Below, one piece after another: positions 1 to 9,642 of a stretch of 64,000 nucleotides of DNA. Source of the DNA: Virgisporangium aurantiacum (GTDB lineage Bacteria; Actinomycetota; Actinomycetes; Mycobacteriales; Micromonosporaceae). Numbering within the stretch: position 1 is the stretch's first letter; every line of letters begins with the position of its first letter. The DNA lies in NCBI RefSeq assembly GCF_016863635.1, contig NZ_BOPG01000003.1, positions 310,001-374,000 of the forward strand, in the 5' to 3' direction. The notes under the pieces were generated by a model that made no database searches, had not been told where the DNA came from, and saw only the letters and a list, made by a program, of their open reading frames with translations. The position numbers and the translations under genes were made by a program.

Positions 1-171
1 TTCTTCGGCCTGGTGGGCGACCTGTCGCAGACCGGCTACGACCTCGTGATCTCCAAGGGCGAACCGGTGATTCCGGTGTTCATCGGCATCGCCGCGGGCT
101 TCCTCATCCTGACGATGCCGCTGGGCCTGCTGCTCGACCGGGTCGAACGTCGCACGGTTAAGGCGCGGTGA
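1..171 (+). CDS. gluC: Amino-acid ABC transporter permease, C-terminal end (GluC-like), cut by window start
   Basis: The frame is open from base 1 and ends in TGA at 169-171, giving the last 56 residues of a membrane permease. What is visible is a final hydrophobic helix (IPVFIGIAAGFLILTMPLGL) and a short basic cytoplasmic tail, the usual end of a His/Glu/Gln/Arg-type ABC permease. Its stop overlaps the GTG start of the next permease in the sequence GTGA, so the two are translationally coupled. The glutamate assignment is inferred from the paired permease downstream and from the gluABCD order of actinobacteria. The rest of the operon (binding protein, ATPase) lies outside the window. Confidence 0.8.
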   Translation, partial: FFGLVGDLSQTGYDLVISKGEPVIPVFIGIAAGFLILTMPLGLLLDRVERRTVKAR

Positions 172-1145
172 TCATGAATAATCAGCAGGCTGTTCTGTAC
201 GACGCACCGGGGCCGCGCGCCAGGCGGCTGACCGTGATCGTCAGCATCGTCGCCACCGTGCTCGCCGTGATCGGCGCCTACTTCTTCATCTACCGGCCGC
301 TCGACGACGCGGGCCAGCTCTCGATGGAGCTGTGGGGCCCGCTCATCGATCCCAGCAACGAGAACTTCAACCAGTTGTGGACCCGGTTCGGGGAGGGCTT
401 CAAGGCGACGCTGATCGCGGCCGTCCTGGCGATCATCTGCTCGCTGATCGTCGGCACCGCGCTCGCGATCCTCCGGGTGCAGCTCAAGGCGGTACGGAAG
501 CGCCGCTTCGTCGACATGGGCGGGCTCGGCGTGGTGGTCCGCGGCCTCGTGGTCGCGCTGAACACGATCACCCGGCTCTGCATCGAGGTGTTCCGGGGCA
601 TCCCCGTGGTCATCACGATCTTCTTCGTGTGGGTCCTGCTCAGCAAGGCCGGCGCTCCCGATCTCGAACTCGGCTTCCTGACGATCCCGAGCCTCACGTA
701 CACCCTGGTGATCGGCCTCTCGATCTACAACAGCGTGGTGATCGGCGAGATCCTGCGGTCCGGCATGGAGGGCCTGCCGCCCGGCCAGCGGGAGGCGTCC
801 GACGCGATCGGCCTGAGCACGTTCCAGACGCTGCGCATGGTGCTGCTGCCGCAGGCCTACCGGATCATGATGCCGGCGCTGATCAGCCAGCTGGTGGTGG
901 TGCTCAAGGACACCTCGCTCGGCTTCATCATCACGTACGAGGAGATCCTGCGGGTCGCCGGCCAGACCATCCAGTTCCTAGGCAACGGCATCCAGACCTA
1001 CATCGTGATCGGCGCCATCTACATCGCGATCAACTACACGCTGTCCAAGGTCGCCGAGTACACCCAACGCCGCCTGGCTCGCGGCCGCAAAGCCCCCAAG
1101 GTCGCCGCCCCCCATCCCCCCGCCGCCGTCGCGGCCGACGCATAG
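168..1145 (+). CDS. gluD: Amino-acid ABC transporter permease GluD-like
   Basis: Inner-membrane permease of a polar amino-acid uptake system, probably glutamate. The 325-residue protein has a cytoplasmic N-terminus, a first membrane helix at about 23-45, an extracellular loop, and the binding-protein-dependent transport domain from about 80 to 300. The EAA loop that contacts the ATPase is clear (GLPPGQREASDAIGLSTFQT). The conserved segment VLLPQAYRIMMPALISQLVV follows. The GTG start at 168 overlaps the gluC stop by four bases; an in-frame ATG at 174 is the alternative. The Ala/Pro-rich C-terminal tail is longer than usual. A 76-nt hairpin element follows the stop. Confidence 0.85.
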   Translation: MIMNNQQAVLYDAPGPRARRLTVIVSIVATVLAVIGAYFFIYRPLDDAGQLSMELWGPLIDPSNENFNQLWTRFGEGFKATLIAAVLAIICSLIVGTALAILRVQLKAVRKRRFVDMGGLGVVVRGLVVALNTITRLCIEVFRGIPVVITIFFVWVLLSKAGAPDLELGFLTIPSLTYTLVIGLSIYNSVVIGEILRSGMEGLPPGQREASDAIGLSTFQTLRMVLLPQAYRIMMPALISQLVVVLKDTSLGFIITYEEILRVAGQTIQFLGNGIQTYIVIGAIYIAINYTLSKVAEYTQRRLARGRKAPKVAAPHPPAAVAADA

Positions 1146-1156
1146 CGCCATCCCGC

Positions 1157-1232
1157 GTCGATCTTGCAGTTGTGGTGCCTCGATTGCCCCGTTTTGGTGG
1201 GGCTTGCGGGGCACCACAACTGCAAGATCGAC
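1157..1232. repeat. 76-nt hairpin element, copy 1
   Basis: A perfect 23-bp inverted repeat. The arms are 1157-1179 and 1210-1232, with core GATCTTGCAGTTGTGGTG and its complement, and a 30-nt loop that holds a smaller GCCCC/GGGGC stem. It fills almost the whole gap between the convergent ends of gluD (1145) and the CopD-like gene (1235). A second copy of identical length lies at 21276-21351 in the same type of position but opposite orientation. It could serve as a bidirectional terminator. Its recurrence suggests a REP- or MITE-like repeat family. The arms and lengths are seen directly; the function is inferred. Confidence 0.9.
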
Positions 1233-1234
1233 TG

Positions 1235-1687
1235 CTATTGGTGGGCGGCTACGACGCCCAGCGCCAAGGCGAGGGATATCAGGGTGGTCATCAGGATCGC
1301 TATGACGCGGAAGCGGCGGTGAAGCGCCGGGAGCTCGGCCGGTAGCGCGAAGACGCGGGCGGGCCAGCCGCGCCAGGAGACCCACCAGAAGCAGCCGGCC
1401 GCGGCGATCAGCAGCCCGGCCTTGAGCGCGATCAGCGTCCACCACCAGCCGTCGCCGTGGTCGTCGCTGAGGAGCGGCACGAGTGCCGCGCCCGAGAGAC
1501 CGAGGACACCGATCAGCGCCACGACCCGCCAGCGGTTGCCGGCGGCGAGCTCGCGGTAGACGTCCTCCGCCCGGGCCGGATCCCCGAACAGCCGGCCGAT
1601 CCGGGGCTGCACCACGCCCAGGCTGTACACCATCGAGCCGAGCCACACAGCGCCGACGCCGACGTGGACCAGCACGAGTAGCACCAT
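1235..1687 (-). CDS. Small four-helix membrane protein, CopD/copper-resistance-D-like
   Basis: About 150 residues with four predicted membrane helices: an N-terminal one starting at the initiator Met, then pairs around residues 55-75, 80-100 and 125-148. The first helix has the His-Val-Gly-Val-Gly-Ala-Val-Trp-Leu-Gly pattern seen in CopD-domain and related integral membrane proteins. The function is not known; a role in copper or heme-type redox chemistry is only suggested by family resemblance. I chose the Met at 1687; an ATG at 1720 would add 11 residues. No convincing ribosome-binding site is seen for either. It is divergent from the Hsp70-like gene, with about 60 bp between the chosen starts. 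Confidence 0.6.
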   Translation of the reverse strand: MVLLVLVHVGVGAVWLGSMVYSLGVVQPRIGRLFGDPARAEDVYRELAAGNRWRVVALIGVLGLSGAALVPLLSDDHGDGWWWTLIALKAGLLIAAAGCFWWVSWRGWPARVFALPAELPALHRRFRVIAILMTTLISLALALGVVAAHQ

Positions 1688-1748
1688 GCCCGCGATTCTG
1701 CCCCGTGGGCCGGTTTGCATGTTTGCGCGGCTTGTTTACGCTGCGCGG

Positions 1749-4700
1749 GTGGCGGAGAGTGGCTTTCGGCTTGGCATCGACTTCGGAACGTCCAATACCG
1801 TCGCTGTATTGCGCTGGCCCGACGGGCGCTCCAAGGCCCTGCTGTTCGACGGTGCGCCGATCATGCCGTCGGCCGTCTACACCGCCGAAGACGGCTCGAT
1901 CCTCGCCGGCCGCGACGCCGTTCATTCCGCCCGGCTCCACCCGCACCGGTTCGAGCCGTATCCGAAGCGGCGGATCGACGAGGAGATCGTCTACCTCGGC
2001 GACCGCGAGATCCGGTCCACCGAGCTGATCGCCACCGTGCTGCGCCGCGTCGGCGTGGAGGCGCAACGCGTCGCCAACACCACGCCGTCGCACGTCACGC
2101 TCACCCACCCGGCGGCCTGGGGCGCCCAGCGCCGCGAGGCGCTCAACCGGGCGGCCGCCGCTGCCGGCCTGCCACAGCCGCTGCTGGTGGCCGAGCCGGT
2201 CGCCGCCGCGTCCTACTTCGTCGGCACGGTGGGCGCCCACCTCCCGATCGGCGGCTGCGCCGTCGTCTACGACTTCGGTGCCGGCACGTTCGACGCCACC
2301 GTCGTCCGCCGGACCGCCGCCGGCGGCTTCGACGTCCTCGCCACCGAGGGCCTCACCGACGCCGGCGGCCTCGACGTGGACGCGGCGATCGTCAGCTACC
2401 TTGGCCAGCAACTGGCCGAGCGGGCGCCGGACGAGTGGCGCCGCCTGTCCCAACCCACCGACGACACCGACCGCCGGGCCGCGTGGCAACTCTGGGAGGA
2501 CGCCCGCCAGGCCAAGGAAACCCTGAGCCGAGCTGCGACGACCTACGTCCACGTCCCGCTGGTCGACGACAGCGTCCCCCTCGGACGCGAGCAACTCGAA
2601 CAACTCGCCCGCCCGATCCTCGACCGCACCGTCACCGCGACGCTCCTGTCGGTGGCCGCGGCCGGCCTGACCCCGCCCCAGCTGGCGGCGGTGTTCCTGG
2701 TGGGCGGTTCGAGCCGGATCCCGCTGGCCGCCACACTCCTGCACCGCGGGTTCGGCACGGCACCGATGGCGATCGAGCAGCCCGAACTGGTGGTCGCGGA
2801 GGGGGCGCTCCAGTTGGCGCCGCGGTCGGGTCGGGCGATGGTCGGCCCGCCGGGGGCGCCCGGGCCCGGGACTGCGGGGCCGGGGCAGGTCAGCCCGGGG
2901 ATGGGCGGTCCGCGGCCCGCGAGTCCCGGTCCCGGGGGACCCGGAATGGCCGGTGCCGGGGTTGCCGGTCCCGGGATGGCTAGGCCGGGTGGTCCAGGGA
3001 TGGCCGGTCCTGGGATGGCCGGTTCCGGGCCGGGTGGTCCGGGGCCGGGTGGTCCCGGGACGGCGGGTCCTGGGATGGCCGGTCCCGGGATGACGACACA
3101 TGCGGAACGGCCCGTGTCGGCGGCGCCCATGTCCGGGCCGCCGGTTTCCGGGGCACCGATGTCCGGCGCCCCGATGTCTGGGGCACCGATGTCCGGGGGG
3201 CCGTCGTCCGGGGGGCCGACGCCCGGCCCCGCCGGCCCGCCGGTCTCCGGTCCGACGGGGGCACCCGTGTCCGGCTCGACCGGGGCACCGGTATCGGGGC
3301 CGCCGGTGTTCGGGACGCCGCCGCCCGTCGGGCCGTTCCCACCGCAACAGGCGGCGCCGCCCGCCGCGACCCCCGCGACGCCGCCGACGTTCACGATGCC
3401 GTCGGCCGGGCCGTCCGGACCGCCGGCGCCCGGACCCGGTTACGGGGACCAGCCGCCGCAGGCCGGCCCGGCGCAACCGTCCAGCGGCGCGCCGCAGCCG
3501 CCGGGAAGCGCCTACGGCACACCGGGGACCGCCTACGGTGGATCGCCGGCACCCATGCACGGCGGGCCGGCGTTCGGCGCGCAGCAACCCGCGCCCGGCG
3601 GGGTCTACGGGTCGGCGCCCGCGGGTCAGCCGACCAGCGGGGCGGCTGGGCCCGCGAGCCCGTGGCCGGGCCAACCGGGCTCGGCGCAGCCCGGCTACCC
3701 GGGGCAGGCAACACCCGGACAGCCGACACCCGGACAGCCCATCCCAGGCCCGGGCTACCCGAATCAGCCCACGCCGGGGCAGGCCTGGCCACCGCCCGGT
3801 GCCGGGCCGGCAGGTCCGCACGCGCCGCACGGCCAACCGATGTCCAGCCCGCCCATGTCGGGGCCACCGATGTCGGGGCCACCCATGTCCGGGCCACCCA
3901 TGTCGGGACCGCCCATGTCGGGACCGCCCATGTCGGGGCCACCCATGTCCGGGCCGCCCGGATTCGGGCCGGGGCCTCGACGGTCGCGGGGGCCGCTGGT
4001 GGCCGCGATCGCCGCCGGCGCTGCCGTGCTGCTGCTGGTGATCGGTGGCATCGCGTTCGCGCTGACGCGGGATGATCCGGACCCCGTCGTCGACACGCCG
4101 GTTGCCTCGCCGGCCTGCGGCTACAAGATTGCCTACCTGGGCATCCTGTCCGGCGAGAACAGCGGCGACGGCCAGACGATCCGCAACTCCGCCCAACTGG
4201 CGGTGGACAAGTACAACGGCGCCCACAGCGGTTGCACCACCGAGCTCGTCGAATATGACACCAAGGGCGACGAGGACGAGGCCGCCCGCATGGCCAGCGA
4301 CATCGTGCGCGACGAGAAGATCGTCGGGCTGGTCGGGCCGATCTGGTACAGCGAGGCCGAGAAGGTCATGCCGATCATCGACGCCGCCGGGATGCCGGTG
4401 ATCTCGCCGTCGCTGATGTACACGGACCTGTCGCAGAAGAGCTGGAAGACGTTCCACCGCACGGTGGGCACCGATGCCGACCAGGCCGCGGCCGCCGCGC
4501 GGTACCTCACCGGCTCGATGGGGGCGAAACGGGTCTTCATCGTGACCGACAGCGACGAGTGGGCGTCGGGTGCGGCCAGCGAGGCCCGGATGCGGCTCAA
4601 CACCGCGTTCGTCGGCAAGGCCGAGATCGCCGGCGACGAGAAGACGTTCGCCAACGTGGTGAGCCAGGTGACCGCGTCGACCGCGGACGCCGTCTACTTC

Positions 4701-5150
4701 TCCGGGTACCACGACGCGGGCGGCATCTTCGTGAAGGAGATGCGCGCCGCCAAGCCCGACATCAAGATCATGGGCTGGGACCGGATCTTCACCGACCTGT
4801 TCGTCGAGGGTGCCACCGAGGCTGCGGCGCAGGGCGTGGCGATCACGTGCCCGTGCGTGCCGCCGAGCGAGGCCCGCGACAACTTCGCCAACGACTACCG
4901 CGAGAAGTTCTCGGAGGCCGGCTACTACGGTCCTGAGGCGTTCGACGCCACGAACGTGCTGCTCGCGGCGCTGGCGGCGGGCAAGTCGGCGCGGGCCGAC
5001 GTGAACGCGTTCGTCGGTTCGTACGACAAGCAGGGCGTATCGCGTCAGATCAAATTCACGGCGACCGGGGACATCGTGGCCACGGCGCCGGCGGTGTGGT
5101 CCTACGTGGTGCGGGACGGCTCGATCTACAAGGACAAGGTGATCGCCTGA
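1749..5150 (+). CDS. Hsp70-like ATPase / low-complexity linker / membrane helix / LivK-type ligand-binding domain fusion
   Basis: A 1133-residue multidomain protein. Residues 1-365 form an actin/Hsp70 ATPase domain with phosphate-1 (GIDFGTSN, 9-16), phosphate-2 (DFGAGTFD, 175-182) and adenosine (VGGSSRIP, 318-325) motifs. There is no Hsp70 substrate-binding domain. Residues of about 366-745 are a Pro/Gly/Met/Ala-rich linker with tandem MSGAP and MSGPP repeats. A basic stop (RRSRG) and one membrane helix follow at about 748-770. Residues 790-1133 form an intact type-I periplasmic binding fold of the branched-chain amino-acid receptor family (starts CGYKIAYLGILSG; contains GLVGPIWYSEAEKVMPI). 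This predicts a cytoplasmic ATPase and an external sensor. No transporter genes are adjacent. The GTG at 1749 is chosen because it begins just before the ATPase motif; ATG at 1719 and 1686 are upstream alternatives. A role as a ligand-responsive receptor is inferred. Confidence 0.88.
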   Translation: MAESGFRLGIDFGTSNTVAVLRWPDGRSKALLFDGAPIMPSAVYTAEDGSILAGRDAVHSARLHPHRFEPYPKRRIDEEIVYLGDREIRSTELIATVLRRVGVEAQRVANTTPSHVTLTHPAAWGAQRREALNRAAAAAGLPQPLLVAEPVAAASYFVGTVGAHLPIGGCAVVYDFGAGTFDATVVRRTAAGGFDVLATEGLTDAGGLDVDAAIVSYLGQQLAERAPDEWRRLSQPTDDTDRRAAWQLWEDARQAKETLSRAATTYVHVPLVDDSVPLGREQLEQLARPILDRTVTATLLSVAAAGLTPPQLAAVFLVGGSSRIPLAATLLHRGFGTAPMAIEQPELVVAEGALQLAPRSGRAMVGPPGAPGPGTAGPGQVSPGMGGPRPASPGPGGPGMAGAGVAGPGMARPGGPGMAGPGMAGSGPGGPGPGGPGTAGPGMAGPGMTTHAERPVSAAPMSGPPVSGAPMSGAPMSGAPMSGGPSSGGPTPGPAGPPVSGPTGAPVSGSTGAPVSGPPVFGTPPPVGPFPPQQAAPPAATPATPPTFTMPSAGPSGPPAPGPGYGDQPPQAGPAQPSSGAPQPPGSAYGTPGTAYGGSPAPMHGGPAFGAQQPAPGGVYGSAPAGQPTSGAAGPASPWPGQPGSAQPGYPGQATPGQPTPGQPIPGPGYPNQPTPGQAWPPPGAGPAGPHAPHGQPMSSPPMSGPPMSGPPMSGPPMSGPPMSGPPMSGPPMSGPPGFGPGPRRSRGPLVAAIAAGAAVLLLVIGGIAFALTRDDPDPVVDTPVASPACGYKIAYLGILSGENSGDGQTIRNSAQLAVDKYNGAHSGCTTELVEYDTKGDEDEAARMASDIVRDEKIVGLVGPIWYSEAEKVMPIIDAAGMPVISPSLMYTDLSQKSWKTFHRTVGTDADQAAAAARYLTGSMGAKRVFIVTDSDEWASGAASEARMRLNTAFVGKAEIAGDEKTFANVVSQVTASTADAVYFSGYHDAGGIFVKEMRAAKPDIKIMGWDRIFTDLFVEGATEAAAQGVAITCPCVPPSEARDNFANDYREKFSEAGYYGPEAFDATNVLLAALAAGKSARADVNAFVGSYDKQGVSRQIKFTATGDIVATAPAVWSYVVRDGSIYKDKVIA
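3840..3959 (+). repeat. Tandem 15-bp coding repeats (MSGPP x8) in the Hsp70-like gene
   Basis: Eight consecutive 15-bp units encode one MSSPP followed by seven MSGPP pentapeptides, immediately before the membrane helix. Third positions vary between units (ccg/cca, tcg/tcc), which shows selection or history on the protein as well as repeat slippage. A looser related block (MSGPPVSGAPMSGAPMSG...) lies at about 3128-3210. The repeats probably form a flexible spacer through or along the cell wall side or inner face; length variation between strains is expected. Confidence 0.9.
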
Positions 5151-5154
5151 AGCC

Positions 5155-7245
<2,091 letters not shown>

Positions 7246-7553
7246 CGCCGCCTCCTCCCCGCCAGACGCCGGATCCGTACGGATCGGCGCGTGTAGCCGG
7301 TAGTCGGAGACACCCAACGTCTGTGGGCACGGCCGATGAACACCTGCCGGGTACTCCCTGAACCCGGCCCGGCAGCGACGCCGGAATCACCGCCGACTCG
7401 ACCAAGCCGGCGATGCGGTGCGACCCGTCATTATGGGCCAAAAAGATGTCGTTCTGTAATGCGATCTATGTTGTGCGGTAAACCCGCGGTGGTTGAGCGG
7501 TCTCCATCCGGTAACGCCGAGGCTAGGTCGTCGGAAGGCTCCCGGTCAAGGAC
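7246..7553. other. 308-bp gap between rny and recX
   Basis: No convincing gene is present. The stretch holds the likely rny leader and promoter, a short palindrome around 7270 (GGATCCGTACGGATC), and an A/T-rich patch at 7430-7480 that stands out from the surrounding roughly 70% GC. The remaining part next to recX (7490-7553) has no recognisable structure; I looked for a tRNA there and found none. Confidence 0.6.
7430..7459 (-). promoter_or_regulatory. Candidate promoter for rny
   Basis: Reading leftwards, a TTACAG hexamer (7454-7459) is separated by 18 bp from CATAAT (7430-7435), a fair match to a housekeeping sigma promoter, inside the only A/T-rich patch of the gap. This would give an rny leader of roughly 180 nt. 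Assignment rests on pattern alone. Confidence 0.4.
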
Positions 7554-8216
7554 TCATGATCGGAGCTGATCGAAGTCGTCGGGTTCCTCGACGTATGAAT
7601 CAAGATCGAGCAAACCACCCGTACCACCGTCGTCGGCCATCGCCTCTTTCACCACCCGGTACGCCAGACCGGACGGATAGCCCTTCCGGGCAAGCATCCC
7701 GACGAGCTTCCGGATCAGCGCGGCCTGCGCCTTCCGCTGCGCGTCGCGGTCGTCGCCGACCCCGTCGCCGGTGCCGCCGGGACGGCGCCGTTCGACGCGG
7801 AGCCGCCGCTCGACCAGCGCCCGCGCCGTCTCGATCTCGGCGTCGCCGTCGAGCTCGTCGAGCGCGACACCCATGTCGTCGGCGGACACGCCCTTGCGCC
7901 GCAGTTCGCCGGCCAGGGCCCGCTTCGCCAGCCCCTTGCTGTGGTGCCGGCTGGTGACCCACGCCTTGGCGAACGCCTCGTCGTCGATGATCCCGACGTC
8001 GGAGTACCGGTCGAGCACCTCGGAGATCACGTCTTCGTCGTAGCCGCGCTTGCGCAGCGCCGTCTCCAACTCCGACCGCGTGCGCGGCCGCACCGCCAGC
8101 AACCGGATGCACTGGTCACGCGCGGCCGTCCCCAGCTCTTCCCGCGTCTTCGGCTTCTCCTCGGGACCGTCCGGGGCCGACCGGCGGCGGCCGGCCCCTC
8201 CACGGTGCCCCGCCAT
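7554..8216 (-). CDS. recX: RecX, regulator of RecA
   Basis: A 220-residue RecX protein that binds RecA filaments and damps their activity. The conserved region contains the typical three-helix repeats (ALRKRGYDEDVISEVLDRY, then DDEAFAKAWVTSR and KGLAKRALAGELRRKG). The N-terminal 35 residues are basic and poorly conserved. It begins two bases after the recA stop (TGATCATG), so the two are co-transcribed and probably coupled, as in most actinobacteria. Expression should follow the SOS control of recA. Confidence 0.93.
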   Translation of the reverse strand: MAGHRGGAGRRRSAPDGPEEKPKTREELGTAARDQCIRLLAVRPRTRSELETALRKRGYDEDVISEVLDRYSDVGIIDDEAFAKAWVTSRHHSKGLAKRALAGELRRKGVSADDMGVALDELDGDAEIETARALVERRLRVERRRPGGTGDGVGDDRDAQRKAQAALIRKLVGMLARKGYPSGLAYRVVKEAMADDGGTGGLLDLDSYVEEPDDFDQLRS

Positions 8217-8218
8217 GA

Positions 8219-9268
8219 TCAGAAGTCGACCGGGGGCAGCGCCGGACCGGCGGAGTCGTCGGACTGGCCGACACCGACGCCCAGCTTCTCCTTGATGCGC
8301 TTCTCGATCTCGGCCGCGACGTCGGGGTTCTCCTTGAGGAAGTTGCGGGCGTTCTCCTTGCCCTGCCCCAACTGGTCGCCGTCGTAGGTGTACCAGGCAC
8401 CCGCCTTGCGGATGATCGACTGCTCGACACCCACGTCGATGAGCGAGCCCTCGCGGGAGATGCCGACGCCGTACATGATGTCGAACTCGGCCTGCTTGAA
8501 CGGCGCCGCGACCTTGTTCTTCACGACCTTCACGCGGGTGCGGTTGCCGACCACGTCGGTACCGTCTTTCAGGCTCTCGATGCGCCGGATGTCGAGCCGC
8601 ACCGAGGCGTAGAACTTCAGCGCCTTACCACCGGTGGTGGTCTCCGGCGAGCCGAACATGACGCCGATCTTCTCGCGGAGCTGGTTGATGAAGATCGCGG
8701 TGGTGTTGGAGCTGTTCAGGGCACCGGTGATCTTCCGGAGCGCCTGGCTCATGAGGCGGGCCTGCAGACCCACGTGGCTGTCGCCCATCTCGCCCTCGAT
8801 CTCGGCGCGGGGCACGAGGGCCGCCACCGAGTCGATCACGATGATCTCGAGCGCGCCGGAACGCACCAGCATGTCGACGATCTCGAGCGCCTGCTCACCC
8901 GTGTCGGGCTGGGAAACGAGCAGCGCGTCGGTGTCGACGCCCAGTGCCTTGGCGTAGTCGGGGTCGAGGGCGTGCTCGGCGTCGATGAACGCCGCGATGC
9001 CGCCCGCCTTCTGTACGTTGGCGATGGCGTGGAGCGCCACCGTGGTCTTACCCGAGCTTTCCGGGCCGTAGACCTCCACGACCCGGCCACGCGGCAGACC
9101 GCCGATACCCAGCGCCACGTCGAGCGCGATGGACCCGGTGGGAATCACCTGGATCTGGGTGACCGGTCGTTCGCCGAGCCGCATGATCGAGCCCTTGCCG
9201 AACTGCTTCTCGATGCCTGCGAGCGCGAGGCCGAGCGCCTTCTCGCGGTCGGGCTGCCCTGCTGCCAT
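8219..9268 (-). CDS. recA: RecA recombinase
   Basis: Strand-exchange ATPase and coprotease for LexA, 349 residues, a normal length. Walker A is GPESSGKT at 68-75; the Walker B region ([10 protein letters not shown]) and the L2 loop region ([16 protein letters not shown]) are intact. There is no intein. The Met at 9268 is chosen because AGGAG precedes it by a standard spacing and the family starts here; an in-frame start at 9316 would add 16 residues that overlap the promoter. A LexA-type box lies 120 bp upstream, and DUF3046 is upstream on the same strand. Confidence 0.97.
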   Translation of the reverse strand: MAAGQPDREKALGLALAGIEKQFGKGSIMRLGERPVTQIQVIPTGSIALDVALGIGGLPRGRVVEVYGPESSGKTTVALHAIANVQKAGGIAAFIDAEHALDPDYAKALGVDTDALLVSQPDTGEQALEIVDMLVRSGALEIIVIDSVAALVPRAEIEGEMGDSHVGLQARLMSQALRKITGALNSSNTTAIFINQLREKIGVMFGSPETTTGGKALKFYASVRLDIRRIESLKDGTDVVGNRTRVKVVKNKVAAPFKQAEFDIMYGVGISREGSLIDVGVEQSIIRKAGAWYTYDGDQLGQGKENARNFLKENPDVAAEIEKRIKEKLGVGVGQSDDSAGPALPPVDF

Positions 9269-9387
9269 GTCGGATACTCCTGGGTTTGCGGGCTTCGCGG
9301 ATGTCCGTCTCGTCACGCCGACACGTTAAGCGCCGGGTACGACAAAAGTGGTGCCCTGTGGATGACCTTCAACCCTGTGGACGATAC

Positions 9388-9403
9388 CCGTACACCTGTT
9401 CGA
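9388..9403 (-). promoter_or_regulatory. Probable LexA (SOS) box upstream of recA
   Basis: Read on the minus strand, the site is TCGAACAGGTGTACGG. The left half-site TCGAAC matches the actinobacterial LexA consensus TCGAAC-N4-GTTCGA exactly; the right half matches at 4 of 6 positions. It lies about 120 bp before recA, between recA and DUF3046, where recA SOS boxes occur in relatives. Binding has not been shown. Confidence 0.6.
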
Positions 9404-9432
9404 TCGAGATCCCAACACGCCCACAAACAGAG

Positions 9433-9633
9433 TTAATGCAGCTTGGATGGCACGCGGTCGGGGAAAGCGGCCACCACTGCCCGCCAGACGGTTATCGTCT
9501 GCTCACCCTGTGCCAATGCCTGGCGGATCGTGCGCCCGTCGAGGCCCGGCAGGACCTGATCCTCGGCGACGCTCCGCGCGTAGCCGGGCCCGAACACCTG
9601 CTCCAACCGCTCCCAGAAGTCCGTCAGTCGCAC
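9433..9633 (-). CDS. DUF3046 small protein
   Basis: A 66-residue protein starting GTG, with the family signature near the N-terminus (MRLTDFWERLEQVFG) and a second conserved segment (LDGRTIRQALAQGE). DUF3046 genes are a constant upstream neighbour of recA in actinobacteria; their function is unknown. It sits between the MFS gene and recA on the same strand. The mixture of a conserved acidic helix and genomic position suggests a DNA-repair-linked role, but this is only inference. Confidence 0.88.
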   Translation of the reverse strand: MRLTDFWERLEQVFGPGYARSVAEDQVLPGLDGRTIRQALAQGEQTITVWRAVVAAFPDRVPSKLH

Positions 9634-9642
9634 GCGCCAAAT

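Noticed and set aside
1034..1225. Small minus-strand frame with QLWC...HHNCKID, also seen at copy 2 of the hairpin element
   Set aside because: It is a translation of the hairpin arms. The similar peptide at both sites comes from the shared inverted repeat, not from a conserved protein.
3840..3959. Short regular repeats resembling a CRISPR array
   Set aside because: The repeats are continuous 15-mers in frame with no unique spacers and code for MSGPP. No cas genes are present.
978..4712. A 1244-codon open frame on the minus strand opposite the Hsp70-like gene
   Set aside because: High GC leaves antisense frames open. Its translation is His/Arg/Pro low-complexity and crosses the CopD-like gene, while the plus-strand frame has clear domains.
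7490..7560. Possible tRNA in the gap beside recX
   Set aside because: No cloverleaf with acceptor, anticodon and T-loop GTTCRA could be drawn.
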